Part shown: positions 1 to 7,998 of the stretch, piece by piece
How positions within the stretch are numbered: position 1 is the stretch's first letter
Layout: each line of letters starts with the position of its first letter
Assembly: GCA_002361775.1 (NCBI GenBank)
Contig: DETV01000003.1
Coordinates: 4,050 to 46,903 of the forward strand
Direction: 5' to 3'
Origin: Eubacterium sp. UBA3279
GTDB lineage: Bacteria; Bacillota; Clostridia; Lachnospirales; Lachnospiraceae
DNA length: 42,854 nt
The notes under the pieces: model-generated
Told to the model about the DNA's origin: nothing
Database searches by the model: none
Seen by the model: only the letters and a program-made list of their open reading frames with translations
Made by a program: the position numbers and the translations under genes

Positions 1-113
1 GCCATATTATAAAACTGCTGGAACAGATTACCTATAATCATCGGCATGGCAAAAAAGACCATCGACCAAAGCGGTGACCCTTCCAGCATATCCGTTGATT
101 TTTTCTGAAACAT
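1..113 (-). CDS. MATE family efflux transporter, N-terminal fragment
   Basis: Only the first 37 codons are inside the window; the gene runs off the left edge. Reading the minus strand from 113 gives a short cytoplasmic N-terminus, then a Gly-Ser-Pro-Leu stretch, then a hydrophobic first helix ending in Gly-Asn-Leu-Phe-Gln-Gln-Phe-Tyr-Asn-Met. That ending is the very typical first-helix signature of MATE (multidrug and toxin extrusion) transporters, which export drugs or metabolites in exchange for Na+ or H+. A strong ribosome site (AAGGAGGAG) lies about six bases before the ATG. Family assignment rests on this one helix, so the substrate cannot be guessed. Confidence 0.72.
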   Translation of the reverse strand, partial: MFQKKSTDMLEGSPLWSMVFFAMPMIIGNLFQQFYNM

Positions 114-204
114 CCTGCTCCTCCTTAACATCCATACCTTATTATACGCTATTTCCCTGTTTTGTAAAATAAAAATGAAGTCATCCATCGGATCTCATAC
201 AAGT

Positions 205-250
205 AAAAAAGCACCGTCCCCGCAGCTCCTACGTCTGCAAAAACAGTGCT
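205..250 (-). terminator. Rho-independent terminator of tRNA-Lys
   Basis: Read on the minus strand, bases 250 to 235 pair with 225 to 210 as a 16-bp stem with several G-U pairs around a 9-base loop, followed by a run of T (plus-strand A 205-210). It begins 6 bases after the tRNA discriminator base, so it ends the single-tRNA transcript. Confidence 0.85.
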
Positions 251-255
251 TTGTG

Positions 256-328
256 TGCGCCTTCAGGGGCTCGAACCCTGGACAAATAGATTAAGAGTCT
301 ACTGCTCTACCAACTGAGCTAAAGGCGC
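256..328 (-). tRNA. tRNA-Lys (anticodon CTT)
   Basis: A complete 73-base cloverleaf folds on the minus strand: 7-bp acceptor stem (GCGCCTT with AAGGCGC), a D arm containing AGTTGGTA, a 5-bp anticodon stem (GTAGA with TCTAT, one G-U pair), anticodon loop CTCTTAA giving anticodon CTT, a 5-base variable loop, and a T arm CAGGG-TTCGAGC-CCCTG. The discriminator base is A. CCA is not encoded and must be added after transcription. It decodes AAG lysine codons. It is transcribed alone from its own promoter and is followed directly by a strong terminator. Confidence 0.97.
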
Positions 329-348
329 ATTTCCTTAACGCAAAAATT

Positions 349-377
349 ATTATACCCAATACTTTTAAAAAAAGCAA
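349..377 (-). promoter_or_regulatory. Promoter of tRNA-Lys (sigma-A type)
   Basis: On the minus strand TTGCTT (372-377) is separated by exactly 17 bases from a perfect TATAAT (349-354). The predicted start, near 342, is about 14 bases before the mature tRNA 5' end. Confidence 0.8.
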
Positions 378-396
378 GTGTTTTTTAACGTTTTTT

Positions 397-555
397 TTAT
401 TTTTTTCTTCCTTTTCTTCCCTGTTCCTTATTATCTTTTAAAAATTCATCTAATTCTTTTATGGATTTATAGATTTTCATAAATTTTCTATCCCATACAG
501 GATTATTATAACTCCAGTCCCAGAAAGGAATTTTCTTACATTTTTTCCTTGTCAT
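397..555 (-). CDS. Small basic protein of unknown function, 52 residues
   Basis: A short open frame begins with ATG at 555 and ends with TAA at 397-399. The product is rich in Lys and aromatic residues: Lys-Arg-Lys near the start, then Pro-Phe-Trp-Asp-Trp-Ser-Tyr, a second Trp-Asp, a charged helix-like stretch, and a Lys/Arg-rich tail. The composition and the repeated Trp-Asp pairs look protein-like rather than random. A weak purine-rich stretch (GGGGAAATGGGA) precedes the ATG. It lies 60 bases downstream of trmB on the same strand and may share its transcript. No signal peptide or membrane segment is evident. I do not recognise a family. It could be spurious, but nothing else explains this stretch. 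Confidence 0.5.
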   Translation of the reverse strand: MTRKKCKKIPFWDWSYNNPVWDRKFMKIYKSIKELDEFLKDNKEQGRKGRKK

Positions 556-615
556 TCCCATTTCCCCACGCTTTTTTTATATTTTATTCAGCGCAGGGAA
601 ATATATTCATTACTG

Positions 616-1260
616 CTATCGAACAGCTATTAATTTATGAATGGGATTGCCTGCGGAAGAAAATTTTTCTTCATATTCTGTCATTACATTTCCCTTGATC
701 ATATCCTCGTCATGATGGAGGTCAAAGGTATGCGCCAGTAATTTCCATCCGGCTGCTTGGATTTCTTCTAAAGAAAATTCGAACAGAGGACGATTATCTG
801 TCTTAAATTCCACCTGTCCCTCTTTTGTGAGAATCTGATCGTATCTTTCCAGAAACTGCCGGGAAGTAAGTCTTCTCTTCGCATGGCGGTCTTTCGGCCA
901 GGGATCAGAAAAATTCAGATAAATCCGATCCACTTCTTCTTTTCCAAAAACTTCCGGGAGATTTCTTGCATCCATTCGGATAAAATATAAATTAGGAAGG
1001 TTTTCATCTGACTGTTCCAACTTCTGCACCGCCCGCAAAAGTACACTGTCATACATTTCAATTCCTATATAATTATACTCAGGATTGAGCCGGGCCATAT
1101 CCATGATAAAACGTCCTTTTCCCATTCCCACTTCTATCCGGACAGGATTCTGGTTACCGAAAACCTTTTTCCAGTTACCTTTGCTTTCCCCCGGATTCTG
1201 AATCACATGAACACTCTGTGCGATTGCTTCTTTAGAACCTGGAATATTTCTCAGCCTCAT
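616..1260 (-). CDS. trmB: tRNA (guanine-N7-)-methyltransferase TrmB
   Basis: TrmB methylates N7 of G46 in the variable loop of many tRNAs using S-adenosylmethionine. The product (214 residues from the chosen start) shows the Rossmann-type SAM site Glu-Val-Gly-Met-Gly-Lys-Gly, the acidic end of strand 2 (Ile-Gly-Ile-Glu), and the hallmark Asn-Phe-Ser-Asp-Pro-Trp-Pro-Lys followed by a basic Arg-His-Ala-Lys-Arg-Arg segment. The open frame extends 7 codons further to 1281, but the only good ribosome site (AAAGGAG) lies inside that extension, 7 bases before the ATG at 1260. The protein then starts Met-Arg-Leu-Arg-Asn-Ile-Pro-Gly, so I prefer 1260. It is cytosolic. Confidence 0.95.
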   Translation of the reverse strand: MRLRNIPGSKEAIAQSVHVIQNPGESKGNWKKVFGNQNPVRIEVGMGKGRFIMDMARLNPEYNYIGIEMYDSVLLRAVQKLEQSDENLPNLYFIRMDARNLPEVFGKEEVDRIYLNFSDPWPKDRHAKRRLTSRQFLERYDQILTKEGQVEFKTDNRPLFEFSLEEIQAAGWKLLAHTFDLHHDEDMIKGNVMTEYEEKFSSAGNPIHKLIAVR

Positions 1261-1360
1261 TCTTTTTCTCCTTTTTCTCATTACTCTTACTGAAAAACAG
1301 CGATTTTACGCCTAAGATAGACACTATTTTACTACAAAATCTATTATTTTAAAAGTGCGA

Positions 1361-1389
1361 TTTACTTTTTTTTTAAAAAGGTGTATTAT
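1361..1389 (+). promoter_or_regulatory. Promoter of the V/A-ATPase operon
   Basis: TTTACT (1361-1366), a 17-base spacer and TATTAT (1384-1389) form a plausible sigma-A promoter about 85 bases before the first ATPase gene. The leader between them can fold: AGATGCC (1402-1408) pairs with GGCATCT (1440-1446), with an inner TGAAT/ATTCA stem, just upstream of the GGGAGG ribosome site. Confidence 0.55.
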
Positions 1390-1475
1390 AGGTGGATATT
1401 AAGATGCCCATTGAATAATAAGGAAAATAAAATTCATCAGGCATCTGTAAAATACAGAAAGAAAGGGAGGTAAAA

Positions 1476-1787
1476 ATGGAACCAATTATTGACAAATTGT
1501 CCGAAATAGAAACAGCCGCGTCCCGCATCATGGAAGCTGCTGTAAATGAAACCAAAACTCAGGATAAAGCTGCCGAAAAGCAAACTGCAGAATTTGATGC
1601 CCAAGTCGAAGCTTCCACCCAAAAAGAGTTGGAAAATCTCCGCCATGATCTCCAGCAGCAATCTGAAGAGGAATTAGAACATATGAAAACAGCCATGGAA
1701 CATACTGTGTCTGCCATGGAAAATTATTATCAGGAAAATCACCATAAAATAGCTGATAAAATCTTTCATAAAATAATCAGGATGTGA
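1476..1787 (+). CDS. V/A-type ATPase peripheral stalk subunit G/H-like
   Basis: The first gene of the ATPase operon encodes a 103-residue, highly charged, almost entirely helical protein. Ala/Glu/Gln/Lys-rich heptad-like sequence from about residue 5 to 85 suggests a long coiled coil. This matches the short peripheral-stalk subunit (called G or H, NtpF in Enterococcus) that pairs with subunit E to form the stator holding the A3B3 head. There is no membrane segment. The ribosome site GGGAGG lies 7 bases before the ATG. The stop codon is 5 bases before the preferred start of the next gene. The assignment rests on size, coiled-coil character and operon position, because such short coiled coils have little sequence identity. 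Confidence 0.75.
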   Translation: MEPIIDKLSEIETAASRIMEAAVNETKTQDKAAEKQTAEFDAQVEASTQKELENLRHDLQQQSEEELEHMKTAMEHTVSAMENYYQENHHKIADKIFHKIIRM

Positions 1788-1792
1788 ATATT

Positions 1793-2833
1793 ATGAGTTC
1801 TTTATTATCTTACAGCGGCCTGTCAACAAAAATACGGGCTATGCAAAGCAGGCTTTTGACTACCCAGCAGTACAGAGAACTGGCAGAATTAAAAACTGTT
1901 CCCCAGGCAGTAGCTTACCTGAGGCAAAAACCGGCTTATCAAAACACCTGGTCATCTTTATCCGAAGACGATCTGCACAGAGGTAAAATCGAACAGCTTC
2001 TGGTGAACTCTATTTATGATGATTTCACAAAGATCTATCGTTTTTCCAATATGGAACAACGGAATTTTCTGGATCTTTATTTTTGCCGTTACGAGGTTTC
2101 TATTATGAAAGAATGTCTGAACAAAATTTTCGATCACAGACACGTGGATCTGGATCTTTCTTTGTTCAAGCCCTTCTTTGATAAGCACTCAAAACTGGAT
2201 ATCAATAAACTTACGGCCTCCGGGTCTGTGGAGGAATTTGTGACAAATCTTAAGGGAACGCCTTACTATCAGCCTCTTCACGCCCTGGCCCGCCTGGAAG
2301 ATCCAACTCTGTTCGATTATGAGATGACACTGGATCTGTATTATTTTTCCACTATATGGAAAACAAAAGATAAGCTGTTAAAGAAAAAGGATCTGGAAGA
2401 GATTACCAGAGCCTACGGAAATAAATTCGATCTTCTGAATCTTCAATGGATTTATCGTTCAAAGCAGTATTACCATATGAATTCTGCCGATATTTATGCA
2501 TTGTTGATTCCTGTTAACTACAAATTAAAAAAGAAAGAAGTATCTGCTCTGGTAGAAGCTGATAACATGAACACTTTTGAATCACTTCTCCACCAAACTT
2601 ATTATGGACAGCGATACGACAAACTGGATTCCCATACGCTGGAAGAAATGTATTCATACATTATGAAACACGTTCTTCTTGTTGCAAGCAAACAGGATCC
2701 TTACTCTGCAGCAACTATTTACTGCTATCTTTATCACAAAGAACATGAGATTGACCGACTGATCACCGTACTGGAATGTATCCGATACGGCTGCAGTCCG
2801 GAAGATACCATGAGCTATATTTTTAAATCGTAA
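1793..2833 (+). CDS. ntpC: V/A-type ATP synthase subunit C
   Basis: Subunit C (d in the eukaryotic enzyme) is the funnel-shaped connector that links the central rotor (D, F) to the membrane K ring. The 346-residue product is all-helical in character, with the recurring aromatic/Leu pattern of the vATP-synt_AC39 family (for example Asp-Leu-Tyr-Phe-Cys-Arg-Tyr-Glu-Val and Leu-Gln-Trp-Ile-Tyr-Arg-Ser-Lys). A GTG at 1784 is in frame, but the AGGA sequence lies directly before it, too close. The ATG at 1793 has correct spacing and is preferred. It sits between the stalk subunit and subunit I, a common place in clostridial operons. Confidence 0.9.
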   Translation: MSSLLSYSGLSTKIRAMQSRLLTTQQYRELAELKTVPQAVAYLRQKPAYQNTWSSLSEDDLHRGKIEQLLVNSIYDDFTKIYRFSNMEQRNFLDLYFCRYEVSIMKECLNKIFDHRHVDLDLSLFKPFFDKHSKLDINKLTASGSVEEFVTNLKGTPYYQPLHALARLEDPTLFDYEMTLDLYYFSTIWKTKDKLLKKKDLEEITRAYGNKFDLLNLQWIYRSKQYYHMNSADIYALLIPVNYKLKKKEVSALVEADNMNTFESLLHQTYYGQRYDKLDSHTLEEMYSYIMKHVLLVASKQDPYSAATIYCYLYHKEHEIDRLITVLECIRYGCSPEDTMSYIFKS

Positions 2834-2880
2834 CTTACCTGAAAGTTACAAAACATTATTACCACCGGAGGATGTAAATC

Positions 2881-4815
2881 ATGATTGAAAAAATGGAATT
2901 TATAAGCATCACCGGGCCTAAAGCGGACATTGACCGTGTCGTGGATCAGTATCTTTCCAAATATGAAATCCATCTGGAAAATGCCCTGGCGCAGCTTAAA
3001 ACTGTTCAGAATCTTACCCCTTATCTGGAGATCAATCCTTATAAAAATCTCCTGGCAAGGGCAGCGGAATTTGAAAGTCTGCTGGATCCCGCCGCGGCGC
3101 AAAAAGATATTTCCCTTTCATTGGAAGATTCTATTTCTCTGATCCAGAAGTTCGATAAAGAACTGACAGAGATTAACGAAAACCGCAAAGACCTGGAAAC
3201 ACAGCAAAAAGAACTGGAAGAACTGCTTCAAAAACTGCAGCCCTTCCGTCAACTGGATTTTGATCTGGATAGTCTGTTAAAATTCCGTTACGTTTGCTGT
3301 CGTTTTGGAAGAATTTCCAAGGAATACTATTCCAAATTTGAAGATTATGTTTATGCAAACATGAAAACATTGTTTTTCCGTTCTTATTCAGATGACAGTT
3401 ATATCTGGGGAACTTATTTTTGTCCCCGAAGTGAGGCTGACAGCGTAGATGCGGTTTATGCATCTATGCATTTTGAACAGATGGAACTTCCCCAGGAACT
3501 CCACGGTACCCCCCAGCAGGTGTGTATCGATCTGAATAATCAGTTAACTTCCATCAAAAAATCTCTGAAAGCTCTGCAGGAACAGACCCGCAGTCTGATT
3601 CAGGATAAAGGAAGTGAAGTGATCGCAGCAAAAGAACGGCTGGAATCTCAATCCCGTAATTTCGACGTGCGAAAGCTGGCTGCCTGCACTAAAGAAGACA
3701 ACAGAGAAGTCTTCTATATCTTGTGCGGATGGATGTCTGTTTCAGATGCAGAAGCTTTCCAGAAAGATATTACCGATGATTCCAATTTGTATTGTTTTGT
3801 GGAGACAGATGAAACTCCTGCTCACGGAGAACCGCCTACAAAACTGAAAAACCCGAAAATATTCAAACCATTTGAAATGTTTGTAAAAATGTACGGATTA
3901 CCATCTTATCATGAGATTGATCCAACCATTTTCGTAGCTCTCACTTATATCTTTATTTTCGGCGCCATGTTTGGCGATGCGGGACAGGGAGCCTGCCTTC
4001 TGATCGGCGGATTACTTCTTTACAAGTTCAAGAAAATAGATCTGGCTGCCATCATTGGAACAGCAGGTATTTTCTCCACATTTTTCGGTCTCATGTTCGG
4101 AAGTATTTTCGGATTTGAAGATGTGATACCCGCAATATGGCTTCGCCCTGTAACTGCCATGGCTGATCTGCCTTTCCTTGGCAAATTAAATACCGTGTTC
4201 GTTGTGGCTATTGCTTTCGGTATGTTTATGATTCTTCTGACCATGGTGTTCCATATTATTAATGCTATCCGTCAAAAAGATCTGGAAAATATCTGGTTCG
4301 ACCAGAACGCTGTTGCCGGATTAGTATTTTATGGCTCACTTGTGGCTGTTATCTTATTGTTTATGACAGGTCACAAGCTTCCTGCCGGTATCGTTCTTGG
4401 GGTAATGTTCGGAATCCCTCTGATCATCATTATGCTGAAAGAGCCTCTTACCCGCCTGATCAAGAAAGAATCCCCCATCATTGAGGGAAGTAAGGGAATG
4501 TATTTCGTTCAGAGTTTCTTCGAGCTTTTCGAAGTAATGCTCAGTTACCTTTCCAATACACTTTCTTTCGTCCGTATCGGCGCTTTTGCAGTAAGCCATG
4601 CTGCCATGATGGAAGTAGTACTTATGCTGGCCGGCGCAGAAGCGGGATCTCCCAACTGGCTGGTAATTATCGCAGGAAATATTTTCGTTACCGCTATGGA
4701 AGGTCTTATCGTAGGTATTCAGGTACTTCGTCTTGAATATTATGAAATGTTCAGCAGGTTTTACAAAGGAAGTGGAAAACCTTTCCGTCCTTTTTTAACA
4801 AAAAAAGCAAAATAA
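2881..4815 (+). CDS. ntpI: V/A-type ATP synthase subunit I (a-subunit)
   Basis: Subunit I is the membrane stator that forms the ion half-channels beside the K ring. The 644-residue protein has a cytoplasmic N-terminal half of about 330 residues with coiled-coil segments (residues 80-125 and 220-260). A membrane half with about seven or eight hydrophobic helices follows. The essential arginine that faces the K-ring glutamate is in Leu-Ser-Phe-Val-Arg-Ile-Gly-Ala-Phe-Ala-Val-Ser-His-Ala, as in the family. A conserved Phe-Gly-Asp-Ala-Gly-Gln-Gly lies near the first membrane hairpin. The ribosome site GGAGG lies 8 bases before the ATG. It is followed by subunit K after 34 bases. Confidence 0.94.
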   Translation: MIEKMEFISITGPKADIDRVVDQYLSKYEIHLENALAQLKTVQNLTPYLEINPYKNLLARAAEFESLLDPAAAQKDISLSLEDSISLIQKFDKELTEINENRKDLETQQKELEELLQKLQPFRQLDFDLDSLLKFRYVCCRFGRISKEYYSKFEDYVYANMKTLFFRSYSDDSYIWGTYFCPRSEADSVDAVYASMHFEQMELPQELHGTPQQVCIDLNNQLTSIKKSLKALQEQTRSLIQDKGSEVIAAKERLESQSRNFDVRKLAACTKEDNREVFYILCGWMSVSDAEAFQKDITDDSNLYCFVETDETPAHGEPPTKLKNPKIFKPFEMFVKMYGLPSYHEIDPTIFVALTYIFIFGAMFGDAGQGACLLIGGLLLYKFKKIDLAAIIGTAGIFSTFFGLMFGSIFGFEDVIPAIWLRPVTAMADLPFLGKLNTVFVVAIAFGMFMILLTMVFHIINAIRQKDLENIWFDQNAVAGLVFYGSLVAVILLFMTGHKLPAGIVLGVMFGIPLIIIMLKEPLTRLIKKESPIIEGSKGMYFVQSFFELFEVMLSYLSNTLSFVRIGAFAVSHAAMMEVVLMLAGAEAGSPNWLVIIAGNIFVTAMEGLIVGIQVLRLEYYEMFSRFYKGSGKPFRPFLTKKAK

Positions 4816-4849
4816 ATGAATTCTACATCTAATCTAGGAGGATATTATC

Positions 4850-5284
4850 ATGACAAACATTATTGAAATCACTACAGCTATTGCCCTTGTTCTGAGCATC
4901 ATTATCCCTGGAGCAGCATTTCTCCTGGGCGAGAAAAACAAAAAACGTTATAAAAAGTCACTGGCTATCAACTGTTTCTTCTTCTTTGGTACTCTTTTTG
5001 TTGCCACCATCGCCATGTTCGCAGGAACACAGAGCGTACAGGCTGCTGCTGAAGTAAGCGGAAATGGTCTTGCTACCGGTCTTGGTTATCTGGGTGCCGC
5101 TCTGGTTACCGGTCTTTCCGGTATCGGTTCCGGTATCGCTGTTGCCAGCTCTGCCAGCGCTGCTTTGGGAGCAATCAGCGAAGACGGTTCTCTGTTTGGT
5201 AAATCTATGATCTTCGTAGCCATGGCAGAAGGTATCGCTCTGTATGGTCTGATTATTTCTTTCATGATTCTTGGTAAACTTTGA
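4850..5284 (+). CDS. ntpK: V/A-type ATP synthase subunit K (rotor ring)
   Basis: Subunit K forms the ion-carrying ring. The 144-residue protein has four hydrophobic segments (about 5-27, 38-59, 75-106, 114-141). Only the second pair is a typical Gly/Ala-rich c-type hairpin; it carries the ion-binding Glu127 in Ala-Met-Ala-Glu-Gly-Ile-Ala. The first pair is joined by a very basic loop (Lys-Asn-Lys-Lys-Arg-Tyr-Lys-Lys) and lacks c-type glycine motifs and any carboxylate. Aligned by eye with Enterococcus NtpK, the position of the Na+ ligand Gln110 is Val98, and the first-hairpin Thr-Gln pair is missing, which points to H+ coupling (inference). An AGGAGG ribosome site precedes the ATG. Confidence 0.92.
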   Translation: MTNIIEITTAIALVLSIIIPGAAFLLGEKNKKRYKKSLAINCFFFFGTLFVATIAMFAGTQSVQAAAEVSGNGLATGLGYLGAALVTGLSGIGSGIAVASSASAALGAISEDGSLFGKSMIFVAMAEGIALYGLIISFMILGKL

Positions 5285-5311
5285 TCCAAAAGACGAAAAG
5301 GGGTTCATTTT

Positions 5312-5620
5312 ATGAAAATGTATCTGATCAGTGACAACATTGACACCCAGACCGGCATGCGACTTGCCGGTGTGGATGGTGTGGTTGTTCATGAAAGAGA
5401 AGAATTAAGAGAAGCTCTGGAATCTGCTCTGGCAGATAAAGAGATTGGAATTCTTCTTCTGACAGAAAAGTTCGGAAGAGAATTCCCCGAAATCGTGGAT
5501 GAGGTTAAGCTGCACCACAAAGTGCCGCTGATTATTGAGATTCCTGACCGGCATGGTACCGGAAGAAAACCGGATTTCATCACCTCCTACGTCAATGAGG
5601 CTATTGGATTAAAACTTTAA
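5312..5620 (+). CDS. ntpG: V/A-type ATP synthase subunit F
   Basis: Subunit F (NtpG in Enterococcus) is a small Rossmann-like protein that binds subunit D in the central rotor and helps couple ATP turnover to rotation. The 102-residue product begins Met-Lys-Met-Tyr-Leu-Ile-Ser-Asp and contains Gly-Ile-Leu-Leu-Leu-Thr-Glu and Pro-Leu-Ile-Ile-Glu-Ile-Pro-Asp, which are family signatures. It ends in a short helix. Its size is normal for the family. It lies 27 bases after subunit K and 17 before subunit E. The ribosome site AAAAGGGG is about 9 bases upstream of the ATG. Confidence 0.92.
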   Translation: MKMYLISDNIDTQTGMRLAGVDGVVVHEREELREALESALADKEIGILLLTEKFGREFPEIVDEVKLHHKVPLIIEIPDRHGTGRKPDFITSYVNEAIGLKL

Positions 5621-5637
5621 AAAGAGGGTGATTAACT

Positions 5638-6225
5638 TTGACAACGGAAGAAAAATTACAGCATTTTTACGATGCTTCCATAGAAAGCGCCGCAAAAGAA
5701 GCCAAACAGCTTCGCGACGAACACAAAGAAGCACTGGATAAAATGTTTCAGGAACACAAAGAAACAAAAGAACGCCAGGCCAAAGCTCAGCTTCAGGCCG
5801 AATCTGATAATCTGAAACGGGAAATCAACAAAACCGTTTCAGCAAAACAACTGGAATATCGCCGTATCCTCTCTTCCAAAAACGAAGAGATAAAAAAAGA
5901 GATATTCCAGGAAGTGGAACAACGGCTGACCCAATTCAAATCCACTCCCGACTATCCTGAATATCTGTGCAAACGTATTCAGGAAGCGCTGGATTTTGCC
6001 GGAGAAGATGAGATGATTATCTATATTGATCCTTCTGACGAGCAGTTGATTCCTGCTCTCACCAGCCACTTTGGATTTTCTCCTTCTATTTCCAGAGAAT
6101 CCTGGATGGGCGGTATGCGGGCCGTTATCCGTTCCAAGAACATATTGATCGACAACTCATTTGCTAGATTGCTGAGAGATGCAAAGGATGAATTTATCTT
6201 TACCGGAGGTATGGCAGATGAATAA
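5638..6225 (+). CDS. ntpE: V/A-type ATP synthase subunit E (TTG start)
   Basis: Subunit E is the long peripheral-stalk partner of the G/H subunit. The 195-residue product has a charged coiled coil over about residues 1-100 and a globular alpha/beta C-terminal domain that would sit on the head. The start is TTG at 5638. A GAGGGTGAT ribosome site lies just upstream and no in-frame ATG is available nearby, so the TTG looks genuine and may lower expression of this subunit. The end of the gene overlaps the subunit A start by 8 bases, which suggests translational coupling. Confidence 0.9.
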   Translation: MTTEEKLQHFYDASIESAAKEAKQLRDEHKEALDKMFQEHKETKERQAKAQLQAESDNLKREINKTVSAKQLEYRRILSSKNEEIKKEIFQEVEQRLTQFKSTPDYPEYLCKRIQEALDFAGEDEMIIYIDPSDEQLIPALTSHFGFSPSISRESWMGGMRAVIRSKNILIDNSFARLLRDAKDEFIFTGGMADE

Positions 6226-7984
6226 CACAGGAATTATCTATGGAATTAACGGACCTGTTGTCTACCTGAAAGGAAACACAGGTCTTCGTATGTCAGAAAT
6301 GGTTTATGTTGGTGAAGAACATCTGGTAGGCGAGGTCATTTCTCTGACCAAAGACGCTACCACTGTTCAGGTTTTTGAAGAAACTACCGGTTTAAAACCC
6401 GGCGCTGTGGTTACCGGAACAAATGACGCCATTTCTGTTACTCTGGGTCCCGGAATCCTGAATAATATTTTTGACGGAATCCAGCGCCCCTTAAGTGAAA
6501 TCGCAGCTCAGTCCGGTAAATACATTACCCGTGGTGTCAGCGTAGATTCACTGGACACAAAGAAAAAATGGTCTGTTCATGTAACTGTTTCTGAAGGAGA
6601 TTACATTTCCGGCGGAACTGTAATCGCAGAAACCCAGGAAACTGCAACCATTCTTCATAAATCCATGGTTCCTCCTCAGGTGGAGGGTACTGTTATCCGG
6701 GTAGTTCCCGATGGGGATTATACTATTCAGGATACTATCGTGACTTTGGAATTAAAAGACGGAAGTACAAAAGATCTCACCCTGTGCCAGAAATGGCCTA
6801 TCCGGATTCCCCGTCCGGTCAGCAAACGTTATCCCGCTTCCGTTCCGCTGGTAACAGGACAGCGTATTCTGGATACCATGTTCCCTATTGCAAAGGGAGG
6901 TACCGCTGCCATTCCAGGAGGATTCGGAACAGGTAAAACCATGACCCAGCATCAGATCGCCAAATGGTCAGACGCCGACATTATCATTTATATCGGTTGT
7001 GGAGAACGTGGAAATGAAATGACACAGGTACTGGAAGAATTCGGTGAACTGGTGGATCCGAAAACAGGAAATCCTCTGATGCACCGTACTGCTTTGATCG
7101 CAAATACCTCCAATATGCCTGTGGCTGCCCGTGAAGCTTCCATTTACACAGGACTCACTCTGGCAGAATATTACCGGGATATGGGATATGATGTGGCTAT
7201 CATGGCTGACTCTACCTCCCGTTGGGCAGAAGCTTTGCGAGAGCTGTCCGGACGACTGGAAGAAATGCCTGCGGAAGAAGGTTTCCCGGCTTATCTTGCT
7301 TCCCGGCTTTCTGCTTTTTATGAGAGAGCAGGTATGATGGAAACACTGAACGGTTCTGAGGGAAGTGTCTCCATTATCGGCGCCGTTTCCCCTCAGGGCG
7401 GCGATTTCTCCGAACCGGTTACCATGAATACCAAACGATTTGTCCGCTGCTTCTGGGGACTGGACAAATCCCTTGCCTACGCCCGCCATTTCCCTGCTAT
7501 CCACTGGCTTACCAGCTACAGTGAATATTTAAGTGATCTGGCTCCCTGGTATCAGGAACACGTAAACAAAAACTTTGTTGACCTTAGAAATCAGATTATG
7601 GCTCTTCTTAATACAGAAAGCAGTCTGATGGAAATTGTAAAACTGATCGGAAGCGACGTACTTCCCGATGACCAGAAGCTTGTTCTGGAAATTGCCCGTG
7701 TTATCCGTCTTGGATTCCTTCAGCAAAATGCTTTCCACAAGGATGACACCTGTGTTCCTATGGAAAAACAGTACAAGATGATGGAAATCATCCTGTATCT
7801 TTACAAAAAATCAAAAGCTCTGGTTACCATGGGAATGCCCATGTCAGTTCTGAAAGAAGATACGATTTTTGAAAAAATCATCGCTATCAAATATGATATA
7901 CCGAATGATAAACCGGAAATGTTTGACGACTACAAAAAAGCCGTAGATGAATTCTACGAAAAAGTACTGGAAAAGAATGCATAA
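6218..7984 (+). CDS. ntpA: V/A-type ATP synthase catalytic subunit A
   Basis: Subunit A is the catalytic ATPase/ATP synthase subunit of the A3B3 head. The 588-residue product carries the P-loop Gly-Gly-Phe-Gly-Thr-Gly-Lys-Thr near residue 234, Gly-Glu-Arg-Gly-Asn-Glu downstream, and Met-Ala-Asp-Ser-Thr-Ser-Arg-Trp-Ala-Glu-Ala, all hallmarks of the family, plus the roughly 90-residue non-homologous region that marks A-type rather than beta subunits. An in-frame ATG 13 codons earlier lies inside subunit E and has no ribosome site. The ATG at 6218 has GGAGGT upstream and starts the expected Asn-Asn-Thr-Gly-Ile-Ile-Tyr-Gly-Ile-Asn-Gly-Pro, so it is chosen. The length is normal. Confidence 0.97.
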   Translation: MNNTGIIYGINGPVVYLKGNTGLRMSEMVYVGEEHLVGEVISLTKDATTVQVFEETTGLKPGAVVTGTNDAISVTLGPGILNNIFDGIQRPLSEIAAQSGKYITRGVSVDSLDTKKKWSVHVTVSEGDYISGGTVIAETQETATILHKSMVPPQVEGTVIRVVPDGDYTIQDTIVTLELKDGSTKDLTLCQKWPIRIPRPVSKRYPASVPLVTGQRILDTMFPIAKGGTAAIPGGFGTGKTMTQHQIAKWSDADIIIYIGCGERGNEMTQVLEEFGELVDPKTGNPLMHRTALIANTSNMPVAAREASIYTGLTLAEYYRDMGYDVAIMADSTSRWAEALRELSGRLEEMPAEEGFPAYLASRLSAFYERAGMMETLNGSEGSVSIIGAVSPQGGDFSEPVTMNTKRFVRCFWGLDKSLAYARHFPAIHWLTSYSEYLSDLAPWYQEHVNKNFVDLRNQIMALLNTESSLMEIVKLIGSDVLPDDQKLVLEIARVIRLGFLQQNAFHKDDTCVPMEKQYKMMEIILYLYKKSKALVTMGMPMSVLKEDTIFEKIIAIKYDIPNDKPEMFDDYKKAVDEFYEKVLEKNA

Positions 7985-7998
7985 GGAGGAACTCACAA

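Noticed and set aside
1402..1446. Leader hairpin of the V/A-ATPase operon as a riboswitch
   Set aside because: Only a 7-bp stem and a short inner stem are seen; no known riboswitch core or alternative terminator is visible.
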